Below are positions 63,056-64,000 of a stretch of DNA of 64,000 nt, one piece after another. How positions within the stretch are numbered: position 1 is the first letter of the stretch; the number at the start of each line of letters is the position of its first letter. Location: contig CP021227.1 in assembly GCA_003999685.1 (NCBI GenBank), forward strand, positions 1,612,001-1,676,000. Reading direction: 5' to 3'. This stretch comes from Taiwanofungus camphoratus (lineage: Eukaryota; Basidiomycota; Agaricomycetes; Polyporales; Taiwanofungaceae). The position numbers were made by a program, and so were the translations under genes. The notes below the pieces were generated by a model. It worked only from the letters and a program-made list of their open reading frames with translations, did no database searches and was not told the origin of the DNA.

Positions 63056-63540
63056 ACACGAACAGCGATGTGACGGGATCGCAGGCCCCGGAGCTCGCGC
63101 TGCCCGCGTCCACGCCGCGTGCCCCTCCTGCCCGCCACGGCCACCCATCCGTCCGCCGCGATCGAGCACACACGTACTATATTAATAATCATTATAGCCC
63201 CCGCCGATCGCCGTGCGTCGCGTGCCCCGCGCACGCTATAGCCGTCCCGTGGCCCTGCTCGCTGTCGCCACGTTGCACCGCGCTGCCGCCCGCCCGCGGG
63301 CTGGTGGGTCCACTGACCGCGGCGAAGCGCGGTCTGTGCCCTGGTTAGGCAGGCAGGGAGCCCGTGGCTGGCGTGATCGTGATCGGTACGCCCGCCAGCC
63401 GTCCCCAACTCAACTCAATTGCAGGATCGGGGGTGGGGCGTATTCACGTGTGTGAAATGCTTATGTGTGTGGGGGGGTGGTGGTTTACTGCGCTATTCAT
63501 ATCGCGACTCAATGGCAGGATCTTGCGCTCGGGGCGTATG

Positions 63541-63573
63541 TATTGTATTGTATTGTATCGACGGACGGACGGA
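63541..63573. repeat. TATTG and ACGG microsatellites
   Basis: Three TATTG units run into three ACGG units. A short compound microsatellite without coding context. Confidence 0.6.
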
Positions 63574-64000
63574 CACGCTTACGAGCTGGGGCAGGCAGCA
63601 GCGGATCCGAGCGACGCCTGCCCGCCTGCCTTTTGCGGCCGCGCACGCCCGCCTTTCTGCGCTGTCTCGCCGCATTGGGCCGTCGCACGCGGTTCTTGGC
63701 TTCCTAATGCGTGCGGGGGCAGATGCTCCGCCCGCCTGCCCGCGGCCTGACCGCAGCTCGCAGCTCGCAGGCCCCTTTTCGCCACTGCCATCCCGAGGGC
63801 CGCCCGGGCTCGCGTCGCGGGGAAACTGCAACACCCCCTCCCCCGTTCTGTCACGCTGATGCCATCGGCGAGGGAGGACGTGCGTGAAGCCCTGGGCGTG
63901 CGCTTGGGCCGGGTATGGACCTCCCGTGATGCGATGCGGGCATCCAAGGCTGCGAGCTCGGTGATGCGCGATACTGGATCGCGCCGTGATGACGCCAAGG

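Larger units (their letters stand above)
61651..64000. other. GC-rich terminal region, no gene supported
   Basis: About 2.35 kb, strongly C-biased on the plus strand from 62250 on. Overlapping ORFs in five frames (for example 62299-63348 plus and 63173-62559 minus) are what GC-rich sequence with few stop codons produces. None shows domains or codon preference. It could be the long promoter or leader of a gene beyond the window. It contains the heptamer array at 63014. Confidence 0.4.

Noticed and set aside
62299-63348. 349-residue ORF and several overlapping ones in the GC-rich end
   Set aside because: Open frames in at least five readings at once; no motif, no intron signals, low-complexity Pro/Ala/Arg. 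Stop-poor GC-rich DNA explains them.

Overview
This window looks like a piece of an Agaricomycete (mushroom-forming basidiomycete) nuclear genome, perhaps from a polypore. The evidence is: dense 50-70 nt introns with GT-AG ends, unclustered genes on both strands, a 7-TM DUF6533 protein, a fungal perilipin, a P3A plasma-membrane H+-ATPase, a DASH subunit, and two long Ser/Pro-rich proteins of basidiomycete character. I see no rRNA, tRNA, CRISPR array, reverse transcriptase or transposase gene. The species assignment is inference.

Layout. 1-1112 (+): 3' part of a cystathionine gamma-synthase-like PLP enzyme. 1252-6670: the two halves of one Vps3/TGFBRAP1/Vps39-type vacuolar tethering protein, on opposite strands and head to head. 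6851-8766 (+): Sds23-like CBS protein. 9151-9281: a 131-bp MITE with TA duplication. 9592-10754 (-): perilipin-like lipid-droplet protein. 11549-12981 (-): old yellow enzyme (OYE) copy 1. 14448-16571 (+): type B carboxylesterase. 17252-18990 (-): DUF6533 7-TM protein. 20692-21656 (-): single-pass glycoprotein-like protein. 23361-26138 (+): Sec23. 26951-28614 (+): MFSD5-like transporter. 28941-29958 (+): alpha/beta-hydrolase-like protein with an untidy frame. 31168-31985 (-): DASH subunit Dam1. 32706-34301 and 36573-38349 (both -): tandem paralogues of an unrecognised polytopic membrane family. 40060-40221 (-): orphan last exon of a third OYE. 40962-42429 (+): OYE copy 2. 43182-46462 (-): Pma1. 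49116-49844 (-): weak hypothetical gene. 51261-54325 (-): polo-like kinase, divergent from a long disordered protein at 54854-58339 (+). 60634-61650 (-): proline-rich protein with a SILK motif in a very GC-rich terminal block.

How the genes relate. Most are housekeeping genes in ordinary eukaryotic order, not an operon or a cluster. Three themes deserve attention. First, a normally single endosomal tethering protein appears split by a local inversion into a divergent gene pair sharing one 444-bp promoter region. Second, at least three introns use GC-AG ends, and one of them is GT-AG at the identical position in the paralogous gene. Third, several products point to mitotic phosphatase or kinase control (Sds23, polo kinase, Dam1, and two uncharacterised proteins with PP1-docking-like motifs), but nothing shows that they act together.

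Exon ends given in the entries were read by eye from splice consensus and reading frame. Long antisense ORFs over Pma1 and in the GC-rich end are treated as composition artefacts.
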